A DNA stretch of 64,000 nucleotides from assembly GCF_028640845.1 (NCBI RefSeq), contig NC_080543.1, forward strand, positions 3,053,959-3,117,958, written 5' to 3'. The notes under the pieces were generated by a model. That model did no database searches, was not told the DNA's origin, and saw nothing but the letters and a program-made list of their open reading frames with translations. The number at the start of each line of letters is the position of its first letter. Position 1 is the first letter of the stretch. The translations under genes and the position numbers were made by a program. Positions 20,917 through 30,650 of the stretch are shown piece after piece. The DNA is from Ahaetulla prasina. Lineage: Eukaryota; Chordata; Lepidosauria; Squamata; Colubridae.

Positions 20917-21125
20917 AGTCACCCAGCCAGTTTTTGTTCTTAAGGTGGAACTAGAATTCCCCGTCTCCTGGTGATTGGCCCAAAGTCACCCAGCTGGCTT
21001 TCATGCCTAAGGCAGGACTAGAACTTACAGTTTCCTGGTGATTGGCCCAAAGTCACCCTTGCCTATGGTTGGTCTAGAACTCCCACCCTCCTGGTTTCTT
21101 GCTTGGTACCTTAAACCGCTATGTG
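20500..21125 (-). repeat. SINE-derived minisatellite with an inserted LINE tail
   Basis: On the minus strand a tRNA-like SINE head (caggagggtgggagttctag, about 21055-21120) is followed by repeated 60-70 bp units of the SINE interior (ctggctgggtgactttgggc ... gttctag). A plus-oriented LINE tail with (ATT)n sits inside at 20741-20914. The units are direct repeats of one internal SINE segment. Confidence 0.7.
20741..20914 (+). mobile_element. LINE 3' tail with (ATT)n
   Basis: accgccctgagtccttcggg agaagggcggtatacaaat is followed by about 24 ATT units. The hairpin-forming CCGCCCT...AGGGCGG pair is typical of L2-like tails in this window. Confidence 0.7.
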
Positions 21126-21864
21126 GCAAACCATAGTTAAACATTTCCCCCCCCCCCCAACTCAGCACTCCCAAAATGTAGTCCTTTTCAAGCGTAGTTC
21201 TTGGATTCTTAAACTGGGCTCGGGAACAGATAGGAAGCCCGTCGGTTTTCCTTAAATGCAGAAATGTCTCGTAAATGTCTAGTAAAAATCCAGACAACCA
21301 AAGAATAAAGTGAGCCCTCAACCATTGCAAATACAACAACGCTAGGGAGACACATTTTTGCCCTTGGAGGGGATATTCTCCCGCACATCACAAAGGGAAG
21401 TAATAAGATGGAGGCCCGAGCCGCAATTTCCCAGCAATTCTAGTAAACGATCGCTCCTCCATCGCAGCCTCTCCGCTGCGGTAGACGGAACAATAAATAC
21501 ACAATAACGTTCTTTTTTATCTTACGAGAGCCGCTTAAACGGGTCGTTTGTTTTTAACGACGGTGCGATCCACAGGGCTCGTAAATGCCTCCGATTTTAT
21601 TCTCGTGGAAATAGCGCTGCGTGTTTTAAACTCGGAGGTCTCCTGTCGCGGTAGATTTCTGGAGGGTGCTAACTACTGGAGCCTTTTCGTTTCCCAGATG
21701 GGGTGCAGGGGTTCCCATAGGGCTGGATAATTACCTTTCCACCCAGACTCTGGGCCTTTGCAGGGAGCTGCCAGGTGTACCTACCTATTCATGAGAAGGT
21801 CTGCGATTAAAAGCGCTGTGCTGGTTTGGAAATCCTTGTCGCTTTCGGTCTTGTGGAGCTCAAG
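21126..21864. other. Unique sequence, candidate regulatory DNA
   Basis: No repeats after the C run at 21148. 21370-21680 has CpG content with short homeodomain-like and TTTAAAC cores and lacks transposon phrases. No exon was recognised. Confidence 0.3.
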
Positions 21865-21869
21865 CCAAG

Positions 21870-22514
21870 TGTCATTCCCCTGTCGGAGTCTGAATCCGAA
21901 GGGGAAGAGGAACGGCTGACAGAGAGTGAGAGAGGGGATCCGTTGGCTGTGGAAGAAACTGGGGAAGGGCAAAGCCTGGCTGGGCAGAGCAGGGGAGAGG
22001 TAGAACAAGGGAGAGGGGGTTCAGATGAAGACCAAGGCCCACCCGCTTCTCATCCCAGGCAGCGCAGGGAGGAACGGAGAAGGGAGCAACGTGGCTTACG
22101 AGGGAAGAAAGGGACCAGATCCTCTTTACAAGGCACAGCTGCTGATGGAGTTTAAAAGGAGAGGCAAATGGGAGGGACGGTTGTCGGGGACAAACGCTGA
22201 GTTTGTCTGGTGTTTCTTTGAATCCTGGCATCCTCCCAACGGGTTCAATTTATTGTCGCGCTACTATACTTGTGGAATTCCTTATTTTGCTTGCCTGCTG
22301 GTCTTGCCTTCTTAGATTTTTAGTTGGAAGTTTTCTGCTTACAACATTTGGGGCTGAAGTATTGCCAGCCAAAGATTATTACAGGTTGGTGGGAGAGCTC
22401 TCTCTCCAGGCCGGAGAGTCGAAAGGGAAATTGGGGGCACAGTTGTTGAGAATAAAGGGACTCACATCGGTTCTCTGGCTGTGTTGCCTTTGTGTCAGGC
22501 CCCGGGTCATCACA
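21870..22514 (+). mobile_element. Solo LTR, family 2
   Basis: The 645 bp element runs from TGTCATTCCCC to GGGTCATCACA. It is flanked by an exact 5 bp duplication, CCAAG, at 21865-21869 and 22515-22519. An AATAAA signal lies near 22451. A single TG...CA block with a 5 bp duplication and no internal genes fits a solo LTR left by LTR-LTR recombination. I cannot say whether the parent was an endogenous retrovirus or a Gypsy-type element. Confidence 0.88.
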
Positions 22515-22609
22515 CCAAGGCCGCTGGCAGCCAAAGTCACGTTGGATGACTTCCCCAGCCTGGCATCGTCGAATGGAATGGCACTTGCCAGTTGTAGCAA
22601 CAGAAGTGA

Positions 22610-23155
22610 ATATTTGTAGCTTGGGGTTGAATTGTGGGAAGGTCTGTGGGGACGTTTCATGGCCCAACTAGGGAACATCATCAATGCTAGAAGGGAGTGG
22701 GATTTGTGGACTAGAGGAGGAGGAGGAGGAGGAGGAGGAGGAGGAGTGGGATGACTGGGAGGGTCCTCAGTGCTCTCCGATTTGCCATGTTTTCTTGCAG
22801 ACGTGTCATCACCCAACTAAGTAACATCATCCATTCTGGAAGGGACAGGAGTTTGTGGACTGGAGGAAGAGGAGGAGGAGAATGAGAACAACTGTGGATT
22901 CTGTGCTACTCTCTGGAGTTGGTGGTTTTCTTGCAGATGTTTGATGAACCAACTAGGGAGCATCATCAGTGCTAGAAGAGAGCGGGGTTGGTAGTAAAGG
23001 ACAAAGGGAGGAGGAAGAGGAAGGGCAAGGATGAGGAGGATGACAATGACTGTGGGGTCCTTGGTGCTCTTGGCGTCCGGTGGTTTTGTTGCAGATGTTT
23101 CATGACCCAACTAGGTAACATCTTCAGGGCTAGAAGGAAGTGGGGTTTGTCATCT
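22610..23155 (-). repeat. Four tandem family C (Penelope-like) 3' motifs
   Basis: Minus-strand cores lie near 22653, 22800, 22936 and 23095, about 136-156 bp apart and all in one orientation. They are separated by (GGA)n-type spacer. The copy at 23095 is directly downstream, in minus-strand sense, of Penelope-like coding sequence at 23160-23420. Tandem repetition of terminal segments is characteristic of Penelope-like elements. Confidence 0.7.
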
Positions 23156-23159
23156 CTTT

Positions 23160-23420
23160 ATATACAGTGTCTTGCTCTTGGTGGTCCCTTGATTAAACTG
23201 TGGTTTGCTGTTGGGTTGTTTGTCTGAGTTAGTAGTTCCTTGATTTTGGGGTATTGTTTATTACTTGGTGTTAATCTTGGATTATCTTGGTGTAGGTTGT
23301 TGGCAAAGAGGTCTTTTGGTCTTTTTCGCTCATCTCTTTTGAATGGTATGTAAATGTCGTTTATCTCTCTATGTGCCCGTTGTCTTATTTGGGTTTGTCT
23401 TTTATTTTTTCATTTGGCTT
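23160..23420 (-). pseudogene. Penelope-like element, C-terminal coding remnant
   Basis: On the minus strand a short frame gives RAHREINDIYIPFKRDE, which aligns with HREVNNIYVPLKRH from the locus at 27.4-27.9 kb. In Penelope-like elements the reverse transcriptase is followed by a GIY-YIG endonuclease. I read these peptides as the tail of that endonuclease, by remembered resemblance (EFLExWHS...INRH type) rather than a search. The reading frame is broken by frameshifts and the reverse transcriptase itself is not present. The position, about 200-300 bp upstream of the family C core, is the same at both loci. Confidence 0.5.
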
Positions 23421-23707
23421 TTTAGCACATTATTGAGACATGTAGGACTGGGAAAAAGCTAGACATTGAATTACTTAGGGTAGGTCTACGATAAAACAAA
23501 TGAGTTTGAAGTTTGGACGTGTTTTCTCATGAATATGAAATTGAAGGTTGGTAGCTCAAGGCAGCCACAGCGGGATGTGATGGAAATATAACACAGGAAA
23601 ATAAATTAAGTGGGTTCAGGATCTAGCAGGAGAGAGCCAAAGAGAGAGGATGTCATCTCGCTTGTTTCAGGTATTTGTAGAAAAAAGAAAATCTGACGTT
23701 AGAAATG
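23421..23707. other. Unique sequence
   Basis: No recognised repeat or exon. It is bounded by Penelope-like and family A sequence. Confidence 0.4.
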
Positions 23708-23709
23708 TA

Positions 23710-24078
23710 CAGACAACCACAATTGACCCCAGCATTTCTGTTGTTAAGTGAGACATTTGTTAATCCAGACTTTCTCATTTATTTTACTTGTCAGAAGGTC
23801 GCCAAAGGGAATCACGTGACCATGGGACACAGCAATGGTCATAAGTGTGAGTCAATTGCCAATTTTGTCCACGGGGATCCCACAAAGGTCTTAAGTGTGA
23901 AAAAATAGCCCTAAATCACTTTTTTCTGTTGCAACTTCGGACGGTCACTAAATGTGAACTGTTGTAAATGACCACGTGACCCCAGCTTTGGCTGGGGGAA
24001 TTCTGGGAGTTGAAGTCCACCAGGCTTAAAGTTGCCAAGGTTGGAGACCCCTGAACGATTGTAAGTCAAGGATGCCTG
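23710..24078 (+). mobile_element. Family A MITE with a family B fragment
   Basis: It starts TA-CAGACAACCACAATTGACCC and ends TAAGTCAAGGATGCCTG. A one-armed family B fragment (gggggaattctgggagttga ... ttggagacccctg) sits at about 23990-24052. Confidence 0.75.
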
Positions 24079-24129
24079 TGAACTTCCATATTGGGGGTCT
24101 GATGTCTCCCATTCTCACGTTTGCAGCAT

Positions 24130-24400
24130 CTGATTTTAATGAGCTGCTTTTCTCATTATTTTTTCCCCACTTGCTGATATTTTTATATATATATAGGAAG
24201 AAGAAAAGAAAAACAATAGGAGAGGAACGGTAGGCATGTTTGTGCGCTTATGCACGCCCCTTATGGTCCTCTTAGGAATGGGTGAGGTCAATAGTAGAAA
24301 GTTTTTGGTTGAAGCTTTTAGGATTATGAGAAGAGACCACAGAGTCAGGTAAAGTATTCTAAGCACTGATGATTCTGTTACAGAAGTCATATTTTCTGCA
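24130..24400 (-). mobile_element. CR1/L3-like LINE 3' end
   Basis: The segment gaacggtaggcatgtttgtg ... gtgaggtcaatagtagaaag ... gagaccacagagtcagg matches 40140-40300 in the same orientation. The minus-strand peptide at the other locus contains NAWNTLPDSVVSSQNPKSF, a reverse-transcriptase C-terminus pattern. Confidence 0.65.
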
Positions 24401-24900
24401 ATCTAGATTATCTGCATTTTTTTTTGCAGGAGTAGATAGACTTGACTGTCTATTCCTGGAAAAAAACATACTAACAGCAGATCGGTTGAATTAATTATCC
24501 TTTGGGTTTTTCTTGGCCTGGTCACCCCTGCATTTATCGCTCTGTTTACTGCTTTCCCCTGTCCAGCAAAATCCGAATTATATCCAGGAGGTGAACATAA
24601 CCAGAAATCATTAGTTTTTTGGGGGGGTCAAGAATGCGCCAATTAGAACAGCTTGAATCTTTTTCTTGCTGATTAGAAAGGTGAACTTGAAGGTCGGTGC
24701 AAAGCTAAAACCAGAATAATTTTTTTTTTTTTGCACTTTGCTGAAAAATGGGTGGGTTTTTCTTGGTTTCTGTTTTATTCTGCGCAGGTGTTTTGCGATA
24801 AATTCTTTTCAACTGTCCAGCACCCATAAGACAGCAGAATTTAACTTTCTAGGAAAAAATTGTCTTCCCAGATCAATGTGTTACCTGGCCTTTGCTCTTT
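24401..24900. other. Unique AT-rich sequence
   Basis: T runs at 24420 and 24720. No recognised mobile element or exon. Confidence 0.4.
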
Positions 24901-24902
24901 TT

Positions 24903-25166
24903 TTTTTATTATTTGCATTTATATCCCGCCCTTCTCCGAAGACTCAGGGCGGCTTACACTATGTTAAGCAATAGTCTTCATCCATTTGTATATTTATATA
25001 CAAAGTCAACTTATTGCCCCCAACAATCTGGGTCCTCATTTTACCTACCTTATAAAGGATGGAAGGCTGAGTCAACCTTGGGCCTGGTGGGACTTGAACC
25101 TGCAGTAATTGCAAGCAGCTGCTGTTAATAACAGACTGTCTTAGCAGTCTGAGCCACCAGAGGCCC
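24903..25166 (-). mobile_element. tRNA-derived SINE
   Basis: On the minus strand it has an A-box-like tggctcagactgctaagac, a B-box-like cctgcaggttcaagtcccac, then a body and an L2-like tail (aagccgccctgagtcttcgg agaagggcgggatataaat). It is nearly identical to 36345-36600. RNA polymerase III promoter boxes and a LINE-like tail define a SINE. Confidence 0.85.
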
Positions 25167-25180
25167 TTTAATTAGGAATA

Positions 25181-25637
25181 CAGGAAGTCCTCAATTTACA
25201 ACCCCAATTGAGCCCAAAATGCATGTTTCTAAGCAAGAAATTTGCCCCGTTTTTATTACGACTTTTCTGGCCACGTTCGTTAAGCGAATCACTGCTGTTG
25301 TTAAATTAGTCACACGGTTGTTAAGTGAATCTGGCTTCCCCATCTATGTTGCCTGTCAGAAAGTCTCAAGAGGGGATCACATGACACGCACCCGGGACAC
25401 TGCGACCGTCATAAATATGAACCAGTTGCCAAACTGCTGAATTTTGATCACCTGATCCTGGGACACGGTAATGGTCATAAATACGAGTCGGTCGCCAAGA
25501 CTCTGAATTTTAATCAATCAGTTTTAATCCGTGTGGATGCTGCAATGGTCGTAAGTGTGAAAAGGAGTCGCATTTTTCAGTGCCGTCGTAGTGTTGAACG
25601 GTCACTAAACCAGCTGTTGTATGTCAAGGAGTACCTG
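25181..25637 (+). mobile_element. Family A MITE, full length
   Basis: Termini CAGGAAGTCCTCAATTTAC and GTATGTCAAGGAGTACCTG are flanked by TA at 25179-25180 and 25638-25639. The interior is complete, with one duplicated inner segment. Confidence 0.88.
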
Positions 25638-25744
25638 TAATTAATTGTGTTTTATCATCCTTGTCTCTTTCTAAATTTTTCAACTTTTACATACTGTTTT
25701 TTCCTTGGTTGTATGCTGCCCAGAATCTCTCTCCAAGGGAAATT

Positions 25745-25855
25745 CCAGACATTTGTCTGAAATGGTGTAGTATGGTCTCCTGCTTAAGCAGGGGGCTGGA
25801 CTAGAAGACCTCCGAGGCCCCTTCCAACTCTGTTAATTCTGTTGTTTCCGAAGTC
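25745..25855 (+). mobile_element. CR1 3' tail
   Basis: catttgtctgaaatggtgtag ... gctggactagaagacctccg ... ccttccaactctgttaattc is the CR1 3' end. Only about 110 bp are left. Confidence 0.75.
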
Positions 25856-26380
25856 GGCAGTTGAGACATGTGAAAAATAATGCGAAGAGGTTTGGGAGAA
25901 ATGATAGCAGTTGGGAAAGGCAGAATAGGGCCCCGAATGCCATTGCGATAAAGGGGCTCCTTATATAAGAATCTCCGTGGAATTATTAATGTGTGTCATT
26001 ATAGTCACTTTCTTGTTTTTGTGTTTGAATAAAAGACCAGCTATTCAGTTCTTCCAGCCTGATTTAGTTGTCTTCTCGGATGCTTTCAAATTGTGCAGTT
26101 AAAATATAAAATGTGATGGTTTGACGGCTAAAAAAACAACAACAAATAAAACCAGCATCAATAGATGCATAGCAATAAACCCCACTCACAGATTATGTAA
26201 AAAGATACCATTAAAAGCTTAGGAAGGGAACAAACAGCCTCGAACGCATCCTCCCAGCAGCCCAAAATAAATTTAAATAAACGAACTTAATAAACGGTAG
26301 TCGGATAAGCAGGGATCAGTACCAGACAAACAAGCAGAAAACAATACCCTAATCAAGGAACTGTCAAGGGGGGAAAGCAC
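25856..26380. other. Unique sequence
   Basis: Mixed sequence with A-rich segments. No repeat ends or exon signals were recognised. Confidence 0.4.
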
Positions 26381-26388
26381 AATCCTAC

Positions 26389-26768
26389 CACTGGTGAAAT
26401 GCTACCGGTACGGACCGGTTCGCCTGAACCGGTAGTAATAAAAGCTACCGATTCGGGCGAATAGCTAGTAAAAAAAAATGCTACTGGTTCATCCGAACCG
26501 ATATTTCCGATGATCAGCTGTGCCGCGTGATTTATATTCGCTAGAAAGCAGGAAATCCCGCTTTCTAGCGAATCTAAACCATGTGGCACAGCTGTTCCCC
26601 CCCCCCTTCGCTGTTCTACTTACCTTAGAAAAGGCGTCTTAATCCTCCTTTTTCAGCACTGCACGGCAGCGCCTGCAGTGTGCCTGCACGCAAAGCACGC
26701 ATTTGTCATGCACCGCGCATGCGGACACGCAGCGAACCGGTAGCAGACTTCAGAGCATTTCACCTCTG
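26389..26768. mobile_element. hAT MITE, ACCGGT-rich, intact
   Basis: Ends CACTGGTGAAATGC and GCATTTCACCTCTG are inverted repeats. A perfect 8 bp duplication, AATCCTAC, lies at 26381-26388 and 26769-26776. The interior has several ACCGGT-type steps and an inner palindrome (ttcgctagaaagc ... gctttctagcgaa). A fragment of the same family is at 43690-43840. Confidence 0.92.
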
Positions 26769-26834
26769 AATCCTACCAACACTGCCAGAGCAAATTATTG
26801 TACAATATACAAACAGAGAGCAAACCCCACACTC

Positions 26835-26915
26835 ACGAGCGCTGATGATGTTACCTAGTTGGGTAATGAAATGCCTGCAAGAAAAACTACCAAGCTCATA
26901 GAGAGTCAGTCTCAT
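26835..26915 (+). repeat. Family C 3' motif, best-preserved plus copy
   Basis: CTGATGA at 26842-26848 is followed by hairpin arms GTTACC (26850-26855) and GGTAAT (26862-26867), then GAAA at 26868-26871. The flanks GC and GC-like around the core can pair. Confidence 0.6.
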
Positions 26916-27004
26916 TGGGTGCAGAAGTATAGAACATTGCACAGAGACCTATTTATATTCTCGGTTCTTCCCTGTTCTGAGTATTTATGAGTAAGCTAAT
27001 AATA

Positions 27005-27125
27005 GGGAGCTGTGTTTCTCGGACTTTTAAGTTGGGTGGACTTCGACTCCCAGCATTGCTTCTAGCTGGGGAATTCTGGGAGTGGAAGTCCGCACATCTT
27101 AACGTTGTCCAGATTGAGAAACATC
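27005..27125. mobile_element. Foldback MITE related to family B
   Basis: Imperfect inverted arms (gtttctcggacttttaagt ... acatcttaacgttgtccag attgagaaac) enclose the gactcccag/ctgggagt core. The termini differ from family B. Confidence 0.6.
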
Positions 27126-27134
27126 GTTTTTCCA

Positions 27135-27400
27135 ATAAAGGGGAATATTTGTAGCTCAGGGTTGAAATGAGGAGCCCTTAATGCTCTCTGAGCTTGGTTG
27201 TTTTCTTGCAGACGTTTCATGACCCAACTAGGTAACACCATCAGTGCTAGTAGGGTTTGCAGAGGAGGAGGGGAGGGAGGAGGAGGAGGAGGAGGACTGT
27301 AGGATCCTTGGTGCCCTCTGAGCTTGGTGGTTTTCTTACAGACATTTCATGACCCAACTAGGTAACACCATCAGTGCTAGTAGGGAGTGGGGTTTGCTCT
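27135..27400 (-). repeat. Two tandem family C 3' motifs
   Basis: Minus-strand cores near 27200 and 27340 are separated by (GGA)n-containing spacer. They follow the Penelope-like coding remnant at 27400-27945, repeating the arrangement at 22.6-23.4 kb. Confidence 0.7.
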
Positions 27401-27945
27401 CAATTTATATTCTACTGGCTCGCCCTGTCAGTGTCCGTGGGAATGGCCTTGGAGTTTCTTGGGATGGCTGTTTACTCCTAGCTTGTTTGGCAGTTTCTTG
27501 ATTGGGATCATGTTTACTTCTGGATTGTTGGTCTGATGTTAATTTTAGTGTTCATCTATGCTCAGATGGGTGTTTGATTGCTGGCGGGGAGCCCGTTTTG
27601 TTCTTCTTGTTCTCTTTTTGGCTTGTTGAGTGTCTTTTGAGTGGCACGTAAATATTGTTTACCTCTCTGTGTCTGTCGATGGTTGATTTGTCCGAGTGCC
27701 AAACTTCCAGGAATTCTCTTAACATTTCTGGACTTGGCTTGGTCTAGGATGGTCACGATCTCCCAGTTGAAACTATGGTGAAGTTTTTTCTATGATCCGA
27801 AGTTAATCTTGGAATTAATCTGTGCTCATTTGGGTGTTGATTGTTGGTGTTTTGGCCTTTCTGTTCCCTCTTGGACATCTTGATTGTCTCTTTCGCACAG
27901 TGCATCCCTCTTGAAAATTCAGTGTAATGAGACGCATTATCCAAG
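27401..27945 (-). pseudogene. Penelope-like element, endonuclease-tail remnant
   Basis: The minus strand encodes, between frameshifts, REFLEVWHSDKSTIDRH followed by HREVNNIYVPLKRH (about 27760-27600). The pattern resembles the region after the GIY-YIG endonuclease in Penelope-like proteins, whose enzyme cuts target DNA for reverse transcription. The assignment is from memory of the family. The catalytic GIY-YIG motif is not visible, the frame is broken more than once, and the 5' part is absent, so it is dead. The locus matters because it ties the non-coding family C motif to a coding element: both copies of this peptide have the motif at the same downstream distance. Confidence 0.5.
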
Positions 27946-28585
27946 TCCTTGTTGATATATTTTCGGTTTGTTATCCGTTATAGACTAAAAAAACTTTGGC
28001 TTTTTACTTCTACACGGCATAGGGGCCCAAGCACAATTCAGTCCTGAAGAAACTTAGTTTGTTAAAACAGCTGAGAATTAATTCATTCTAAGCTTTAGTC
28101 CGAAACAAATTCTTCGGCCTTATCACCAACCTTTGATGTCTTTGGCAACCTGCCAAAGGCTTTTCTTGGCAAAACCCCCACAAAGCTGAAGAGATGCTGA
28201 CAAGAAGCAATGGAATCAACGTTGCTTTTCTACAAAGAACCCAACTGCTTGTTGCTGGTCTTTTAAGCCTTATGGGAGGGGCCAGTCATCTCCTGGCCTT
28301 ACTCCTGAGTCGTCCTTTCTGCTTCAGCTTCTCTTGCCTTCTGGCAGCTCTTCGCATACGTGCATTAGAACAGGCTCCTCCTGTTCCTCTGCCTCTCTGC
28401 TGTCCGCCTCTGGAGGCTCTGGAGTTTGCGCATCGCTTCCAGATGGCCCTGGTCCCATCTCTGCCTCTGACGAAGAGCCCTCGTACAGGCCTTCCCCTGA
28501 CTCCAGGACTGGTCCATCGTCCTCTACAACCTCCTAACTGTCCGACTCCGCTGCCAGCTCTGCAGGCTGCTGGCAGACCACAACA
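27946..28585 (-). mobile_element. Solo LTR, family 3
   Basis: On the minus strand it starts TGTTGTGGTCTGCCAGCAG and matches the outer LTR at 29507-30650 over its 5' half, diverging in the 3' half. CCAAG occurs at 27941-27945 and at 28586-28590, consistent with a 5 bp duplication. If so, the 3' tip is four bases longer than the expected CA end. A TATA-like ggcttaaaag lies near 28266. Confidence 0.75.
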
Positions 28586-28651
28586 CCAAGAGAGTGCTGG
28601 CACATGAAAATACTTGAACGCAACCAAATCTGCATTTGGGACTCAGCAAGG

Positions 28652-28976
28652 CAGGGGTGAAATCCAGCAGGTTCTTACAGGTTCTCCAGAAGAGAACCTT
28701 CCGCTTCTGGAGAACCGGTAGCGGAAATTTTTGAGTAGTTCTGAGAACCAGCAAATACCACCTCTGGATGGCCGCAGATAGGGGAGGGAATGGAGATTTT
28801 GCAGTATCCTTCCCCCAGGAGTGGGGAGGGAATGGGGATTTTGCAGTATCCTTCCCCTGCCATGCCCACCAAGCCACACCGCGCCCACCAAGCCACACCG
28901 CGCCCACCAAGCCACACCGCGCCCACCAAGCCACGCCCACAGAACCGGTAGTAAAAAAAAATGGATTTGACCATTG
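28652..28976. mobile_element. hAT MITE with an internal minisatellite, intact
   Basis: Ends CAGGGGTGAAATCC and GGATTTGACCATTG are imperfect inverted repeats. A perfect 8 bp duplication, CAGCAAGG, lies at 28644-28651 and 28977-28984. The interior holds two copies of a 40 bp unit (gggattttgcagtatccttc) and four 18 bp CACCAAGCCACACCGCGC-type units (28865-28940). Confidence 0.92.
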
Positions 28977-28984
28977 CAGCAAGG

Positions 28985-29270
28985 ATCTAATTAAGCAACT
29001 CAATATCAAACTTTTTGGTCTGGCTTGCGATGTATATAGTGGCAAATGATTAGCAAGGTAGGAAAACCTTTTGAGAATCATGCCTTCAACGGAAGAATTA
29101 CAGGTTTAATTATGGAATCGGGGATATTAAAGTCGACAAATGTTTTGGGAAATGCCTGGCTGTTTTTATTTTAAGTGAGATTTGTTTATCAACAAGGGAA
29201 AGAGACCAATTTATGTGCATCATTTCTTTCCACAAGCAAAATGCACAAACATTTTTGCTGGTCTATTGTA
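28985..29270. other. Unique sequence
   Basis: No recognised repeat or exon. Confidence 0.4.
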
Positions 29271-29462
29271 CAGGTGGAATCCTCGACCTGTGGCCACAAT
29301 TAAGTCTAAAATTTCCATTACTAAGTGAGGCAGCTGTTCAGTGAGTTTTGCTCCATTTTACAACCTCTTTTGACGCAGTTATTAACTGAACTGCTGCAGT
29401 TTTTAAATTAGTAACTTGGTTGTTGAGCGAATCACAACAGTTGTTAAGAATACAACCAATTG
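29271..29462 (+). mobile_element. Family A 5' fragment
   Basis: It starts TA-CAGGTGGAATCCTCGACC and follows the family consensus for about 190 bp before switching to minus-oriented family A sequence. Confidence 0.65.
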
Positions 29463-29506
29463 TTTAGTCACTGAAATTACAAGGGCATTGAAAAAAGTGA
29501 CTTGTG

Positions 29507-30650
29507 TGTTGTGGTCTGCCGGTAGCCTGCGGAGCTGGCAGCAGAGTCAGACAGTGAGGAGGCTGGGGACGAACGTGGGCCAGTCCTGGAGTCCGGAGAA
29601 GGCTTGGATGAGGGCTCTGCGTCGGAGGCTTAGGTGGGGCCAGGGCCATCTGGGAGTTATGTGCTGACTCCAGAGCCTCCAGAGTCTGATGCCAGAGAGG
29701 CAGAGGAACAGGGGGAGTCTGTTTGTTGTGCCTCGCTCGCTCCCCCCCGCCGCAGCCGGGCCCCTCTCCTCTCCTGCTATCTCAGCCAGAGGCTGATAGT
29801 ACAGAAGAATGTCCTGGCATGCCTCCAGCCCCCAGCCCTGGCACCATGCCTGGACAAACCGAGCAAACAAACCTCTCTCCGATAGCGTGTGCGCCTGAAG
29901 CCAGCCACGAGCTGGGATTACCGGCAGCTGGGGACGAGCCGGAGAATGGAGAGGCGACGTCAGCAAAAGGAAGGGAGGGGCAGGCCTGGATAAGTGCTGA
30001 GTCATGGAGCCACACCCCATGGCCTATATAAAGGATCTGCTTTCTGGCATTCTTTGAGTCAGGCAAAGTCTAACTTGGATTGCTGAAGTCACATCCTGGT
30101 CTCCTGCCTGCCCTGAGAACTCTGACAGAACTTTGGCAAAGCTGCAGAGGCTTTGCAGCCACGCTTGATACGGACTTCCCCGACCCGGCCGTCAGAGGAG
30201 GAGTGGGACACGACACTGTTCCCAGTGCGTGCATGCACAGAGCTACCAGAAGGCAAGAAGAGTTAAGACAAAAGGGGCGACTTGGGAGTAAGGCTTGGAG
30301 ATGATAACACATAAAGGAGGAGCAAACGCATGTGAGCTTTTGCAGGAAGCAACGTTGTTCGTTCTGATCGGTTTCAGTTCTGAAGCTCCGTTTTTGACTC
30401 TGTGCTCCGTGTGGCCTTGGAATGGCTAATGGCCAATGAGGTCTTCGGCAGCGTGTCAAGGGATATAAAGGTGGATGCTTATCAGCCTTATCCCGAAGGA
30501 CTGTGACAGACTTCTGTCAGACTCTTTACAAACTATTTGTGACTTATTATGGGCTGTGAATGAGCAGAATTCACAGCCGTTGAAATCAAAAGAGGGTTTT
30601 GGGGACGGATTGTGTGCTTTTTACTGTCTCAGGAAGCCTAGGTCAGAACA
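29507..30650 (+). mobile_element. Outer solo LTR, family 3, interrupted
   Basis: It runs from TGTTGTGGTCTGCCGG to CTAGGTCAGAACA with an exact 5 bp duplication, TTGTG, at 29502-29506 and 30651-30655. After subtracting the inner LTR and its duplicated 5 bp it is about 647 bp, close to the 640 bp of the minus copy at 27946-28585. A TATA-like ggatataaagg lies near 30461-30471. Confidence 0.88.
29724..30215 (+). mobile_element. Inner solo LTR, family 1, nested
   Basis: The 492 bp LTR from TGTTGTGCC to GACACGACA is flanked by an exact CTGTT duplication (29719-29723 and 30216-30220). It shares TGCTGAGTCATGGAGCCACA and a TATA box (cctatataaagg, about 30021-30032) with the LTR at 8133-8651. It also carries a CRE-like gacgtcagc near 29958. 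Confidence 0.92.

Noticed and set aside
21826..22155. Glu/Arg/Ser-rich frame of 109 codons
   Set aside because: It lies almost entirely within the solo LTR at 21870-22514 and starts outside it; no domain and no internal retroviral gene.
24903..25166. A functional tRNA gene from the A-box and B-box-like motifs
   Set aside because: The boxes belong to a SINE head with a LINE-like tail; the cloverleaf cannot be completed, and a near-identical copy lies at 36345-36605.
28194..28627. Frames on both strands around 28.2-28.6 kb as an exon
   Set aside because: They coincide with LTR sequence of which another copy exists at 29507-30650.
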